From contig CM040442.1 of assembly GCA_022749755.1 (NCBI GenBank), positions 4,872,457-4,936,456 of the forward strand: a stretch of DNA of 64,000 nucleotides, read 5' to 3'. A program made the translations under genes and the position numbers. This document shows positions 51,362-64,000 of the stretch, piece by piece; position 1 is the first letter of the stretch; each line of letters starts with the position of its first letter. This stretch comes from Azadirachta indica (lineage: Eukaryota > Streptophyta > Magnoliopsida > Sapindales > Meliaceae). The notes beneath the pieces are model-generated. The model was not told the origin of the DNA. It did not search any database and saw nothing but the letters and a program-made list of their open reading frames with translations.

Positions 51362-51708
51362 TCCAAATTCCAATCAAACCTTGAGGTATGTATGACTTGG
51401 TCCCCAATATTATTTTATCATGTGCATTCAGTATTTGACCTGAGAATTGGTCATCTTGATTTAATCCGTACATTACTGTGTGTAAATATTTGTTAATTAA
51501 ACAATTTTATAATTGTCACACGAAACTCCATTAAAGAACTAGTAAATTATCTCTCCACTCTTTTTCCTTGTCTAAGTCAAATGCTTAATTTTTCAGCGAG
51601 TCACTAATGCGGCAGTGTTATATCATTGATACATATATTAGCTGCTATTTTTTTGGGAGAATGCCATACAGAAAATGTGTTCTATTATGTTTGTATTTAC
51701 AGAAAACT
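51122..51708. other. Intergenic, 5' flank of J and 3' of K, with (TA)n
   Basis: Contains a (TA)n tract at 51323-51356 about 200 bp upstream of the ATG of J, within its likely promoter. Antisense and sense frames across it are repeat artefacts. Confidence 0.6.
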
Positions 51709-53506
51709 TTATCGGGCTTCCATAATCGAAATTGATACATTGTTTATGAAGCCATTTTGTGACTTGTTCTCAGGTTGCTCTGCTTCTTCCCCAACTGTGT
51801 TGACAAAGAAAGCCGGTTGCTTTGGTGCAGGGAGTGGAATACTTTCATTTTTAAGCATAGAAACAACAGACCTACATGAATAAAACTCTGTACTCCAAAA
51901 TGACAAGAAGATTCATCGAACACCGAGTCTAATAGGTCCAAAGCTCTGCCATCATTCCACAGCTGCCATGCCTGCAACAATTTAATTGACTTATCAACGT
52001 TCAGTTGCAGATTTAAATCGAGAAGCAGAAGAAATAATCAAGTTTCACAGAAAGATTTACATGTCCTATTAGGTTGAGTGGGAGATCAGAATCACAGCCA
52101 CTATTACTCTTCATGCCGCTTATGATCTCCAGAAGTAAAACTCCAAAGCTAAACACATCCACTTTCAATGATACAATTCCTTTCAGAGCATACTCTAGAG
52201 ACATGTAACCACGTGTAACAATCAATGTCTTTAGTGCTAAAAACGAAAAATAAAGTTGCATACATGTAACCAATTTGGTTAGGTGATTGATGAAATTACA
52301 TGCTTACCGGGTTCCGACTATTCACTTTGTCTTAGCTTCTGATTCATTTCTTCCAAATATTCTAGCCGTGCCAAAATCTGATATTTTTGGGTTCATATTG
52401 TCATCAAGTAAAATGTTACTAGATTTTAGATCTTGGTGTATTATGGTCAATCTCGACTATTTATGAAGGTAAAGGAGACCTTCAGCAATTCCTTCAATAA
52501 TGTTAAGGAGTTTTTTCCAATCCAATAAATTTTTCTTCACAGGATCTGTCTAGAGCGAAATTTGCGGTATGTGAGTGTAATTAGGCTTTTGAATATGCAA
52601 GGAAAGTTGAATGAATTGAAAGTTTACAAACCAAATAGGAAGAAATCCAAGCTTTTTTTAGGCATGTACTCGTATATAAGCATCTTCTCTTCTCTCAGGA
52701 TGCAGCATCCAAGAAGCCTTACGAGATTTGTGTGTTGTAGTTTGGCAATTCGCGCAAGTTCATTCTTGAATTCAAGCCGTCCTTGTCCAGAACCTATGGC
52801 AAGCCTCTTTACTGCTATTTCTTGGCCATATTGGAATTTCCCCTGGAAAATAGAACAAATAATTAGCCAAAGAATTGTATCTCCTCAGATGCTTTACTCA
52901 TATTTTCTTAGTGCATACCTTGTAAACCGGTCCAAATCCACCCTCTCCGATTTTATTTGTTCTTGCAAAATTGTTTGTTGCAGATGCTATGCTTTCAAAG
53001 CTGAAAAATTTAAATTCATGGCTTTTTCTTCCATCTCTCTTCAGTTCATTCATATTACCATGTTGGCTAAGATTTGTTGTATCAGCTTCTAGCTCACATA
53101 GCAGCATTTCTCGCTCGTTTTCATCCTTTCCTAATAGTTAGAAAGGGGAGATATAACAGAAAGGAATTAGTCTTCAACAAACAATTAGCAAAATGTTTTG
53201 ACAAATGTGTTTAGTTTAAGAAGTTACCTTCTTTAATTTTTCTTTGTATCAAATGGTATTTGGAGTACAAAAGAGGCCCAGCTGCAAGTACGGCAGCTGC
53301 TATAACAAGTCATATCCACCACTTTGCTGCATTTAGAAAATAAATGAATAAACTATTCAAGAAAATGTAGAACAACTCAACAGGATGTACCTTTCTTTGA
53401 ACGAAGAAGATATATTTCTCTCCCATTTTTGATATTTTCTGAGAAACTCATTCCCTGGCTCCATATCTCACAACCAGTTCCATTGTCACTGGGGAATAAA
53501 GCATAT

Positions 53507-54121
53507 TGTCACGCCTCGCGTGAACAGTACATTAAACAGTGACCCGTGGCCGAAACTTTGTGCGGGCAGTACTTGCGCAAGGGAAAATCCGGAACAAGCG
53601 AGTGTGCGAGCTTTGGCAAGATGACTCCTCGACAAATCGGATTAAGTGGGTAATCAAGCACTTGGGCCAAAGATCCATGTATTCTTCCTTATTAGCATTA
53701 TTGTACATAAAAATCCAATGTTAGCCCAATTAGCCCAACTTCTAGAATGGTAGCCCAATTAACCCAAATTCTAGAATTATATGGATAGCACTATAATTTT
53801 AACCATTGTATAAATATTTTCTAAGATATTTCTAGAAGGCCAATCTTAACCCTCGAAAGTGCATTGTGAAGTGCAATTTTGGCTGTCCATTGTATGTAAA
53901 CTTCCCTATAAATAGGTGAGGCCTCATTTGGCCAAACCAAACAATCATGCAATAAACTTGACTTGTATAAGTTCTCTTTACTCAAACTCTTTGTGCTCTC
54001 TCTTCTCTTTTTCATATAAAACTTTCGATTTAGCGTATTGCGATTGTCGAAAGCTTGCTTAGCAAGCAAAGTTACTAAGTACCGCACGGTCGAAACGAGT
54101 GAAGAGAGTGAAGCCGTGACA
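53507..54121 (+). repeat. 5' LTR of chromovirus 2
   Basis: TGTCACGCCTCGCG..GCCGTGACA, with a TATA box in CCTATAAATAGG (about 53905) and a short internal duplication of TAGCCCAATTA (about 53720 and 53750). ATCAGAGGCC just after it is the likely primer-binding region. Confidence 0.9.
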
Positions 54122-54227
54122 GTTAGAATCAGAGGCCAAGGTTGAGCCACACAAGGTCGAGCAGAGACCTTGTTGAGAGGGAGCTTTCAAAACAAAGGTT
54201 GTGTGGGGAAAAACTCTATCGAAAAGA

Positions 54228-57200
54228 ATGGCCAACGTTTCCGACATTACCATTGTAATGCAATGTTCTTATATAGGAATGGAAGGAAAATAGATTAATT
54301 TAGTTTTCAAATTTGAAATTAAGATTTAATTGCAATTGAATAAGATGGATAATAATTTTAATTTAGGAATTCAAATTTGGATTTTGAAATTTATACTTAT
54401 AGTTTTGATAAATTAGTTTATTTGATTTTTAAAGTTGAATTTTAGATTTTGAAATTAAGATTTATGGTTTTCATCAGCTTATTTGATTTTTAAAGTTGAA
54501 TTTTGAGTTATCACTTTTTGAATTTGAAAGCCATTTTTTGGTTATAAATAGGTGCAAGAATCTCACTTCATACCACAAGTTTCACTTTACAAATTCACTA
54601 AATATTCTTTAAAAAGTTTTCCCTCTAAATTTCACATCTTTTCAAGGTTTGGTTGAAAAAAATCCCTAAAAGCGTAGTTAATCCGAAAAATGGGTGACTT
54701 ATTGTTGAGTATAGAGGAATTTTATTAATTTGTCATTATTTTGAAATAAGTAGATTTATACATAATGTATTGTAATCAAATGCTTAAAATTATTAATGAC
54801 AATCATAAGCATGAACATGTTTATAAGAAATAGGGTTTTTTTTTATGCATTTGTTTTAAGCAAGTTTTTTTGTAAAGTAAATTCTGAATTTTCTAAATTT
54901 TTATAATTTTCATGGTTTTAAACACAAAGAATCTTGATTTATGTTGATTAGTCTTCTAAAATAAAAAAATTGTATCTTTTCTGATCCTATTAGTGTTTCT
55001 TAATATTTATTTTTAAATATAGTTTAAAGAAAAATTATTTTACTAATATTTAAGTTGTTTAATTATTAAACCATAAAGTGTATTATTTTTTTATCAACAT
55101 TTTCTTTCTTAGGTAGCTATAAATTTATTTGTTTCATACACTAGTTTTAAAAATTATTAATAATTTGCACCTTTTCATATAAATCATTGAATGCATTATA
55201 TAATTGAATATGCGAAATAAATGTTACTGAATCTATTGTACATGAAAAATCATATTTAGTAATTAATATTTAGCTCATTGTTTATAGCAATTGTTTCTGT
55301 TATTGTTACCGACTAGGTAGCTGGGTTACTGTTTGTGCACTTATTAACTATTAATGACCAGATTTTCGGGGTACAAATATATTGAATTGTTGTAAATGAG
55401 ACACCAAAGTACTGATGATACTATGAGATATAAGATAAATATATTACTAAATGTATTTGTGGTTTATTAAATGTGATGTTCATGCTTACGTATTATTGAA
55501 TGTTTCTATTAAAATAAGAATTTGTTTATCTAATTACATTATTGTTGTTCTTAAAATTAATGTTTTATTATTGTATTTTCTGCTATTTGTTTACAATTTT
55601 ATATATAAATTTATTTACCGAGTAGGCGGCTCACTCCTGATCATCACTATTTTGCAGATTAAGGTATGAATAAAGGATTGGCAGAAGTTTAGAGCTTAAC
55701 TATTTTGGAGATTGAAATGTTTGTAATGAGAAACATTTAGGTTTGAACCTTTAATTTAGTTTAAATTGTCAATAAAAGTTTATTATATTTTTTGAGATTT
55801 TATATTGTATTTGGAGGTTTTATTTTATCTGTAATGCTAAATTTGATGTATATGAAGTTAAGTTGCACCCTAAATTTTATTTTGTTGAGATAAAATTTGG
55901 GGTGTTACAACCATGACAGGTGAGAAAGTTCGAACACGGGGACATGAGAAGCAACGCCCTACCAAGGGTGAAAGCAAAAGGGCGTAGTCCAAGGACATGG
56001 TGGCTGGCTTGGATACTCGAGTAGGTAGCATAGAAGCTTTCGTGGGGAGCGTAAACTCACGCCTTAACGAGATAAAGTAATGCTTTAACGGGTTGGAAGC
56101 GGAAGACAATGCTCTTCGTGAGGTAGTGGAGGTGTCTACCGCCAAATTAGAAGACGCCTTTAAGTAAGAGTTGCTAGCGATTCACGACCATATGTTTAGG
56201 GATATCCGACCCTACATTAATCGGGAACTCGTCACAATTAAAGAGGATGTGGCTTTGTACAAGTGTGCGGCAGCAAGTAAGGTGATTACCACACGTGATG
56301 CACTAAGGGTCGACGTCCCCAAGTCCAAGACCTACAATGGTTTAGGAGTGCTAAGGACATGGATAACTTTTTATGGAGAATCGAACAATATGGCAAAGTG
56401 ATAGGCATCACCGATGAGCAAACTAAGGTACATACCGTCACCCATTATCTAACCGATGTGGTTATGTTGTGGTGGAAAAGGAGGTACGGTGACATTGGTA
56501 AATGGACATACACCATCGAGACTTTCGATGACTTTACACGGGAACTCAAGCAGTAATTCTATCCGAAAAATGCCGAAGAAGAAGTATGAGACCGGTTATG
56601 TCATGTCAAATAATTCGGAAGCTTGCGGGACTACATCAAAGAGTTTACTAGCTTGGTGTTAGAGATTCCGAGCATGAGCGATAAAAATTCTTTCTTTTTC
56701 TTCATAGATGGGCTTTAAGGATGGGTAAAGACGGAGCTTAGGAGATGAGGCATGCAAGACCTTACAATCGCCATAGCCGTTGCGGAAACTCTTATCGACT
56801 ACTCAAATGAACGGTCAAATACTAAAGCCAAGGACAAGAAAAGTGGCCAAGACCAAGGCAAAGGTAGGGGAGACCACAGTAAATCACAAAGAGACAGTTT
56901 TCGCAAACCACCTACCAGTAAAAAAAAGCCGAAGAATGACAAAGAGAAGGATTCCAAACCTTCTCGCAATTGCTACTTTTGCAATAATCCTCAATAGATG
57001 CGGGATTATCCGAAGAGGAAAGTATTGAGCGTCATGGTGGCTCGTGTAGAGGAGCCACAAAGTACGCGGCGATGAGTTCTTTGCAACTACTCAATGCCAT
57101 TTGAGCAGTTCCGGAGGCATAAATAAAAGGGCTTATCTACATTGATGTGGTGATCAATAAGGTACGTACAAAAGCCTTAGTTGATACCGGTGCCTCACAC

Positions 57201-60200
57201 AATTTTGTGCAGATTGACGAGACCAAGCAGATAGGTCTCAAAGTGATCTACGGAGGTGGCACCATGAAGGCAGTGAACTCGGTTGCTAAACTAATCAAAG
57301 ATGTGGCATGGAAAGTCGAAACCACCATCAAAGAATAAAGGGGACCGGTGGATTGGTCTGTAATACCTATGGATGACCACAAAATCGTGCTCAGGATGGA
57401 TTTCTTTGATCAAATGAAAGTTGTACCGGTACCGTTTGCTAAAACTATGTGCATCCTTGATGGGGGCAAGGCATGCATGGTTCCAATATTCAAGTCAAGC
57501 AAGGTAGAGATTAAGATGCTTTCGGCCATACAATTTAAGAATGGTTTGAAGCGCAAGAGTGAAGAAAGTTACCTTGCGTTCTTAAAAGAATATGATGACG
57601 ATGACAATGCAGAGGTAAGCAATAGGGATGTTTCGGAGATAGACACTGTCCTAGAAGAATTAAAGGACGTAATGCCCGAAGAGCTGCCTAAAAAACTTTC
57701 ACCAAGGAAAGAGGTAGATCACAAGATCGAATTGGAATCAAGCACCAAACCTCCCACCATGAGTCCATACCGACGTGCTCCATCAGAGTTGCAAGAGTTG
57801 AAGAGGCAACTCCAAGACTTACTTTATACGGGCTACATTTGACCTTCCAAAGCACCATTCGGCGCTCTGGTTTTGTTTCAAAAGAAGAATGATGGGTCGT
57901 TACGGATGTGCATCGACTATCAAGCACTTAATAAAGTCACCATCAAGAACAAGTATCCAATTTTATTTATTGCAGATCTTTTCGATCAATTTGAGAAAGC
58001 ACAATGTTTCTCCAAACTTGATTTAAAGTCGGGTTATTACCAAGTGCGTATAGCGGAGGGAGATAAGCCAAAAACGATATGCATAATAAGGTACAGTTCT
58101 TACGAATTTTTAGTCATACCTTTCGGATAACAAATGCATTGACTATTTTTAGTACTTTGATGAACAAGTTATTTCATCCCTATCTTAACCAATTTATGGT
58201 GCTATATTTGAATGATATTGTTGTATATAACAACACCTTGGAAAAAAATATGGCACATCTTAAGAAAGTGTTCCAAGTATTGCAAAAGAATGAATTATAC
58301 TTAAAAAAGGAGAAATGCTCTTTTGCACAACGAGAAGTTTATTTCTTGAGCCATAAGATCAAGGATGGAACGCTAATGATGGATAAGGCTAAAGTGCAAG
58401 TTATTCAAGAATGAGAACCTCCGACCAAGGTGTACAACCTCAAATCTTTCTTAGGGTTGATTAACTATTATCGGCGCTTCATTAAGAGCTATTCGACAAG
58501 AACAGCTCCATTAACCAATCTATTAAAGAAAAGTCGCTCGTGAGATTAGACCGAGGAATACCAATATGCCTTCAAAGACTTGAAGAAGGCAATTACAGAA
58601 GAGACGGTTCTTATGCTACCCGACCATACGTAACCTTTCAAAGTACACAGTGATACTTCGGATTTTGTTATTGAGGGTGTACTCATGCAAGAAGAACGTC
58701 TCATTACTTTTGAGAGTCGCAAACTCAATAAGGCAGAAAGATGCTACACCGTACAAGAAAAGGAGATGACGATAATCATCAATTGTTTTAGAGTATGGCG
58801 ACACTACTTGCTAGGAAGTCATTTTATGATTATAACGGATAATGTAGCTACTAACTACTTTCAAACGCAAAAGAAGTTAAATTTGAAGCAAGCTCATTGG
58901 CAAAACTTCTTGGCAGAGTTTGATTACAACTTGACATACAAGTCAGGCAAAGCTAATGTTATAGCGGATGCGTTAAGTCAAAAAGCAATATTTACGGCTA
59001 TTAACCTAAGTATTTCCAAGGGAACGTTAGTGAGGAGGATCAAAGAGGGATTGACCCAAGACCCTTTGGCCAAGAACATAGTGGTGCTCGTGAACGAGGG
59101 AAAAATAAGGCTGTTTTGGCTTGACGATGGATTGCTTTATGCCAAGAGGAGACATATTTATGTGTTAAAATAAGGTGACTTGAGGAAAAAGCTCATCAAA
59201 GAATGCCATGATTCCAAGTGGGCTGGACACCCTGAAGCTAAATGCACCAATATTTTGTTGGAAAATCTATATTATTGGCCAAGAATGCGAGAGGATGTCA
59301 AGGCTTACGTGCGGACATGTCGGTATACCAACAAGACAAGATTGAGCAACAAGCATCCGATGGTTTACTTGAGCCGTTGCTAATTCCAAACAAACCACGG
59401 GAAAGTGTTTCTATGCATTTCATTACGTCGCTACCAAAATCTGAGGGGTATCATTGTGGTGGTCGATTGCTTTAGCAAATATGCGATTTTCATACCGATA
59501 CCTACAGATTGCACAATAAAGGAAGCTATGAGATTGTTCCTAAAGTATGTTGTGAAGTTTTGGGGAGTGCCGAACAATATCGTAAGTGATCGTGTCCTAC
59601 GGTCTACTAACAAGTTTTGGTCCAAACTGTTCAAGTTGCTTGGAACAAACCTCAATTTTTCTACAAGCTTTCATCATCAAAGCGACGGACAATCCGAGCG
59701 TGTTAATGCACTACTCAAGCTATACTTGAGATACTATGTGAGTGCCAACCAAAGGGATTAGGCTAAGTTGTTAAACGTGGCTCAATTCTCCTACAACTTG
59801 CAGCAGAGCGAGGCAATTAATAGGAGTTCGTTCGAGATTATGTTGGGCTGACAACCGACAACTCTAGATGTATTAACCTCGGGTTATGATGTGAAAAGTT
59901 CATAAGCCTTAAAGTTCGCTAAGGCATGGCATGAATAAGCCGATTTAGTTAGGACATATATTGACAAAGCGACTAAGAAGATAAAGAAGTAGGCGGACAA
60001 AAAGCGAAGGGATGTAAAGTTCCAAAAAGGGGATTTAATCATGGTGAAACTTTTGCCCAACAATTCAAGGTATTGCGGAAGGTACACAAAGGAATGGTTT
60101 GACATTACGAGAGACCATTTCCAATTGTGAAGAAAGTGGGCAAGGTGTTATACCGAGTTCTACTTCCTCCAAATTGAAGATCTACCTTATCTTCTATGTA

Positions 60201-60480
60201 AGCATGTTGAAGCCTTATCATAGAGATGAGGAAGACCCGAGTTAAGAGGAGTCAAAACGGGCTCCAATTGCTATGGTAATCTCTTTCGAGAAGGAGGTTG
60301 AGTGCATCCTTACTAATCGACAAGTTCGAAAATAAGGGGTGCTAAACTATACGAAATATCTCGTCAAGTGAAAGAGATTGCCTGAGAGCGAGGCTACATG
60401 GAAACATAAAGATACACTATGGCAATTCTAAGAGCATGTAAGGAGGTTCTGTGAGGAAAACGCGACGAGGACGTCGCATA
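54228..60480 (+). pseudogene. Degenerate gag-pol of chromovirus 2
   Basis: Gag starts at 54228 (MANVSDIT), is cut after codon 8 by the solo LTR and resumes at 55913. Stops occur in gag near 55985, 56080 and 56555. The zinc knuckle is interrupted by a stop (CYFCNNPQ then TAG, about 56995). Protease DTGASHNFV (about 57182). RT shows [20 protein letters not shown] (about 57902) and the catalytic box is YLND instead of YLDD (about 58206). RNase H (TDNVATNYF, about 58840), integrase with zinc-finger region near 59200 and core near 59470-59740 (SDGQSERVN), then chromodomain. Many stops and shifts; not autonomous. Confidence 0.9.
54254..55909 (+). mobile_element. Solo LTR of the retrotransposon 1 family nested in chromovirus 2
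   Basis: Starts TGTAATGCAATGTTCTTATA and ends GGGGTGTTACA, clearly homologous to the LTRs at 39797 and 46118, and is flanked by perfect 5-bp target duplications ACCAT (54249-54253 and 55910-55914). No internal genes remain, so it arose by LTR-LTR recombination. It is about 200 bp longer than the other two LTRs because of extra AT-rich sequence near 54925-55125, and more diverged, so it belongs to an older subfamily. Confidence 0.95.
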
Positions 60481-60496
60481 TTTAGGTGGGGGAGGA

Positions 60497-61099
60497 TATC
60501 ACACCCTGTGTGAACAGTGACCCGTGGTCAAGACTTTGTGCGGGCAGCACTTGCGCGAGGGAAAATCCGAAACAAAAGAGCGTGCAAGTTTTGGCAAGAT
60601 GACTCCTTGACAAAGCAGATTGAGTGGGCAATGAAGCATTTAAGCCAAAGATCCATGTATTCTTCCTTATTAGCATTGTTGTACATAAAAGCCCAATGTT
60701 AGCCCAATTAGCCCAACTTCTAGAATGGTTACCCAATTGGCTCAAGTTCAAAAATTGTATGGATAGCACTACAATTTTGAGCATTGTATAGATATTTTTT
60801 AGAACATATCTTAAAAGCCAATCCTATCCCTTAAAAGTGCATTGTGAGGTACGATCTTGATTGTCCATTGTATGTAAACTTCTCAATAAATAGATGAGAC
60901 CTCATTTGGACAAACCAAGCAATCAAGCAATAAATTTGAGTTATACAAGTTATCTTCACTCGAATCCTTTATGCTCTCTCTTCTCTCTTTCACACAAAGT
61001 TTCCGATTTAGTGTATTGTGAGTGTTGAAGGCTTGCTTAGTAAGCGGAATTGCTAAGCGTCGCATGGTTGATGCAAGTAAAAAGAGTGAGGCCGTGACA
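60497..61099 (+). repeat. 3' LTR of chromovirus 2
   Basis: Aligns to 53507-54121 with indels; the leading TG is TA here, and the segment around ACATTAAACAG of the 5' LTR is missing. Ends GCCGTGACA. Confidence 0.88.
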
Positions 61100-62159
61100 A
61101 TATGCTAGAGAAGAAAAATTGTTCAAGCACTTAGCTTTGTAGTCAAAGAGACTTAAACAGTAAGTTTCATCAAACTTCACTCCTTGACCAGACGTAAATC
61201 CTTTTCTTGACTCAAACTGCTCATTTTGATTTCGGCATTCTAGCAATTTCTGTTCCACACATCCAACATCAAATTTGTAAGAACAAGAACCAAATGGTGC
61301 CAACCCTGTTAACTCTGCTACTTCACCTTTTGGATCTAACATATATCTTGACAAAGTATGATTGTGATGCATGGAATATATGAAGTACGCTTCATCTTCA
61401 TTTGAAACATAGCTAAAGTTGGGATAACCTTCGTTTGACAGCACTAGCAACAATTCGAATTACCCATTTTGCCAAACCCCACTTAGTCCAGTACACATTG
61501 CTCCTCCACCAGATGACAAGTTGGCCTGTACCGTTGATACCCATTCCAATAATAAGGTGAAAAGAGCCTTCGGCTGGGTTGTTTTCGCTTATCCATGAAG
61601 TAAGAGGACAAACACGATGAGTTTTGATGTTAATTCCCAGTTTCATGCCAGGCAGAAGTGTGTCTGTAGGATAGTCAAAGCTTTGCCTCAGAACTTGCCT
61701 GGTAGAACCATCTGAATTCAGCTCCTTCAACACAAAATTCCCAGAGGCCAGTAGCGTTGCACTTGTATTACTAGCTGACCCGGATGAATTCAATGCAAAT
61801 AAACTGCCTCCATTGTATGAGATTCTCAACTTGCCAGATTCATCTATCATAAGAATTCCAGACCTGTCAGATATGGGAATGTTTAGGTTGGCAACCCATA
61901 CAACCTTCCTGCTAGCAAAGTACATCACCTTTCCTTCTGGTAAATTGTACCATATTCCTAAATATCGATTTTTTGAAGTTCCAGGGCTAAAGAATCCTAA
62001 CATGAAAGATCCATCTGCCGAAACCAGAACTTCCCCATCCTGAAGCTGCTGGCCTTGTACTAATGTGTCTGTGACTGAATACGAGGAACTAATGAAGAAA
62101 AAATAGCATAAGAGATTGATCAGGATAAGGCTTCTCTTGATCTTGTTGCTAGCCATCAT

Positions 62160-64000
62160 TAATACAAAATCCTGTGATTACAGGAATTTGACAGAAATCA
62201 TCTGCAAACAAACTGGATGTTTTGGCTTCTCACTTTGCTATCATAAACACTACAGTTTGTTAAGGAAACACCCAGTCATGGACGCAAGTCAAGCCTCACC
62301 TGTCTTTTCCTAATCTGAGACCTCGCAGTCAAAATAAATATCCTTTCTCACATGGAACACATTTAATTGGTACAATTGTTGTATTATTTTTATTAATTTT
62401 TATACATCATAAATCCCTTGAATCTCGTGGTTGGAGTGTCACATCAAAGAAGCAAACTTAAGAACTCAAGTCAATGCCAACAGGGAAGGGAAAAGAAAAG
62501 ACAAGACTTTATGGCCCCGAAGTTCACTTGTTGCATCGAGTTTGGTGGTAGTCTTTTGATTGTCAAAAACTAGAAGGGTTGTCGATTAGCCCAATGTTGT
62601 AACATTTAAGCCCACAGAAAACTTGGGTTTCTCAGTCGACTTCTATGCCTAACATAACCCATAAAAACAATACATTAGAAGGGTAGGTCTGAACGTCAGT
62701 TTTGGATGAAGATTAGCCGCTGTTAGGAGGAATTTTTGACGCAGAAAACGTAGCAGCAACAGCAACAGCAACCGCAACCAGCAAACAGCAAATTCTGACT
62801 ACAAGATTTTTCAGTTCCCATCTCCAATATGTTTCCTCTTCAGTGCATCCATCTTCTCCTCTCTTGATCATGGTAAGTTTTCTCCCTCTGCAACATCTCC
62901 AACTTCATTCCTCCTGGCCGTTGACAGTACACGCCATTTTCTATATTGTTGCTGCAGTCCAACATGCCATTGATGTTGAGGTCACTAGTGAGGCTAGTAA
63001 CAGTACTAGTGTCTGAGCCAGCAGCCTCCATTACAACTCTACTGTATTACAGCAATCTTCTTCCCCTAAACTTGAACTTAGAACGCCTGGTTCGACGAGA
63101 ATTAATCGATCGAGACAACCACTTATTCAACTTTCTGATCAATTTCTTGCGGTGTTTTTGGTAGCTACCCCACATGAATTTCTCTTCAGTCAGTTATTGC
63201 CTCAAAGAGAGAAAACATCATCAATTGACGTTTAATTTTTGCCTCATTTTGTTTCAGATCGATTGAGCTTCAGATCATCATCTTTCTCATGCAAATATAT
63301 CCATTGATGGATCACTGAGCTTTCTTACGGAAAGACAAATGAAGGGTATGTTTGAAACTGTTGTAATTTTATTCAATTCTAAAAATACGACATTTTAGAA
63401 CATCTAATAAATAAAACTTTCACTTAGTTATTAATATTTGCCAACATTTAGCAATTTAGCCCTTTACTAATAGTGCAATAGGGTATCCCAATTGCAAATT
63501 AACGTATAAGTATTTGAAACTCTCATCATTGAGAAGATTATAAAGTTAATTAGCAGGAATTGTTATTAGGTGTAATTAAGGATATAGATTGTTGATTAAG
63601 AGGATGATTATTTGTTGATAAGAACAAGGGGAGAAATTAAAATAAATTGTTGAGTGTGCATTGAGAAATTGCATTAATGATTGGAGATAAAGTTGCAATC
63701 GAGGGCACTTCACACGTCATATTAATTTATAATTTATTTTATCCAAATCGACCGTATTGAATTTGAATTATTTATATTATATTACATGAAGTATGTATAA
63801 ATTATATATGTTTGGTGCACATTGCTTATCAATCATTATTAAGTTAATTTGTTCAAAACGTATTAATGGAGCTAATAATCGATACAATTTTAGTGAATTT
63901 CACAATGTGCAAGCAATATCTGAATATATTTATTTAACAAATACATGCATATTATTACAAATATAAATAATAATTTAATAATAAATAGTATAATAATATT
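62160..64000. other. 5' flank of K and terminal AT-rich DNA
   Basis: Upstream of K there is a CAGCAACAGCAACAGCAACC run (about 62750-62790) and pyrimidine-rich sequence that could be a leader of some transcript, followed from about 63350 by very AT-rich DNA. A 63-codon minus frame (62840-63031) and a 72-codon plus frame (62946-63164) overlap each other; neither resembles a known family. I call no gene. Confidence 0.5.

Larger units (their letters stand above)
53507..61099 (+). mobile_element. Ty3/gypsy chromovirus 2 (7.6 kb with nested solo LTR, Galadriel-like, inactive)
   Basis: LTRs 53507-54121 (615 bp) and 60497-61099 (603 bp); flanks share ATAT (53503-53506 and 61100-61103) inside the palindrome AGCATATGCT of gene K. 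Purine tract GGTGGGGGAGG precedes the 3' LTR. Internal order gag, protease, RT, RNase H, integrase, chromodomain. The chromodomain (YLVKWKRLPESEATWKHKD, about 60357-60413) marks a chromovirus; its sequence and the short LTRs suggest the Galadriel lineage, which is my inference. It is interrupted by a 1656-bp solo LTR (54254-55909). The LTRs differ at many sites and by indels, so it is older than retrotransposon 1. Confidence 0.92.
51709..62159 (-). pseudogene. S-domain receptor-like kinase pseudogene K, split by a retrotransposon
   Basis: The 5' part is 62159 to about 61100: MMASNKIKRS start (a second ATG is at 62154-62156), signal peptide, bulb lectin (VVWVANLNIPISD), S-locus region with a frameshift near 61450, and the first half of PAN (KAKCLNNFSSLAY). 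Retrotransposon 2 (53507-61099) interrupts it at the PAN Ala-Tyr codons; PAN resumes at 53506 (ALFPSDNGTGCEIWSQG). Then one membrane exon near 53330 with an in-frame TGA, and kinase exons to 51709 with EGGFGPVYK and AVKRLA. The catalytic loop is HQDLKSSN, stops follow LHK (about 52458) and AKTK (about 52318), and the last exon has lost the CVQ..DRPTMS block. Single membrane exon as in J. Old, thoroughly dead. Confidence 0.92.

Noticed and set aside
62840..63164. Two overlapping opposite-strand small ORFs beyond K
   Set aside because: Mutually antisense and unrecognised; neither has a supporting promoter or splice structure I could defend.

Overview
This is plant nuclear DNA, almost certainly from a woody eudicot. 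Genes are multi-exon with GT-AG introns, intergenic DNA is AT-rich, and most coding sequence belongs to one plant-specific family: G-type (bulb-lectin) S-domain receptor-like kinases of the CES101/At1g67520 type. Two Ty3/gypsy retrotransposons and two further solo LTRs are inserted among them. The species cannot be fixed from the sequence; a citrus-like genome is only a guess.

Layout. A (1-491, +) is the 3' end of one kinase gene. B (1216-4369) and C (4868-8178) are minus-strand pseudogenes. D (9504-12729), E (15208-18419) and F (21139-24360) are plus-strand; only D is intact. From 24750 to 25890 lies a different gene: a telo-box/site II/TATA promoter and, about 0.8 kb downstream, a box C/D snoRNA with two guides, one matching 25S rRNA and one matching 5.8S rRNA. 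G (26938-29994) and H (30717-33851) are intact minus-strand kinases. I (35755-39757, -) is a pseudogene with a solo LTR in its first exon and a 7.8 kb Ty3/gypsy element (39797-47568) just upstream. J (48228-51121, -) carries two frameshifts. K (51709-62159, -) is split by a 7.6 kb chromovirus (53507-61099), which itself carries a 1.66 kb solo LTR (54254-55909) of the first element's family. Small relics of the same kinase family lie at 8490, 12945, 13435, 13798, 18605, 26470, 34310 and 47882. The last 1.8 kb shows no gene I can support.

Gene structure. Intact genes have eight exons: exon 1 (signal peptide, bulb lectin, S-locus domain, with or without PAN/apple), two separate transmembrane exons, then five kinase exons ending in a short VTIS..MEAR/MEPR tail. 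I could join every exon in frame for D (838 aa), G (793 aa) and H (788 aa). All three lack the PAN domain; every copy with a PAN domain is broken. The two consecutive membrane exons, each phase 1-1 and so individually skippable, occur in B to I, while J and K have one. The loop between the lectin GIWY and WVAN motifs varies from about 5 to about 88 residues, and in D it is an 11-cysteine module.

Function. Family knowledge says such proteins are plasma-membrane receptors with an extracellular lectin-type region and a cytoplasmic Ser/Thr kinase. The cluster looks like a fast birth-and-death array. The snoRNA is unrelated: it is predicted to direct rRNA 2'-O-methylation in the nucleolus.
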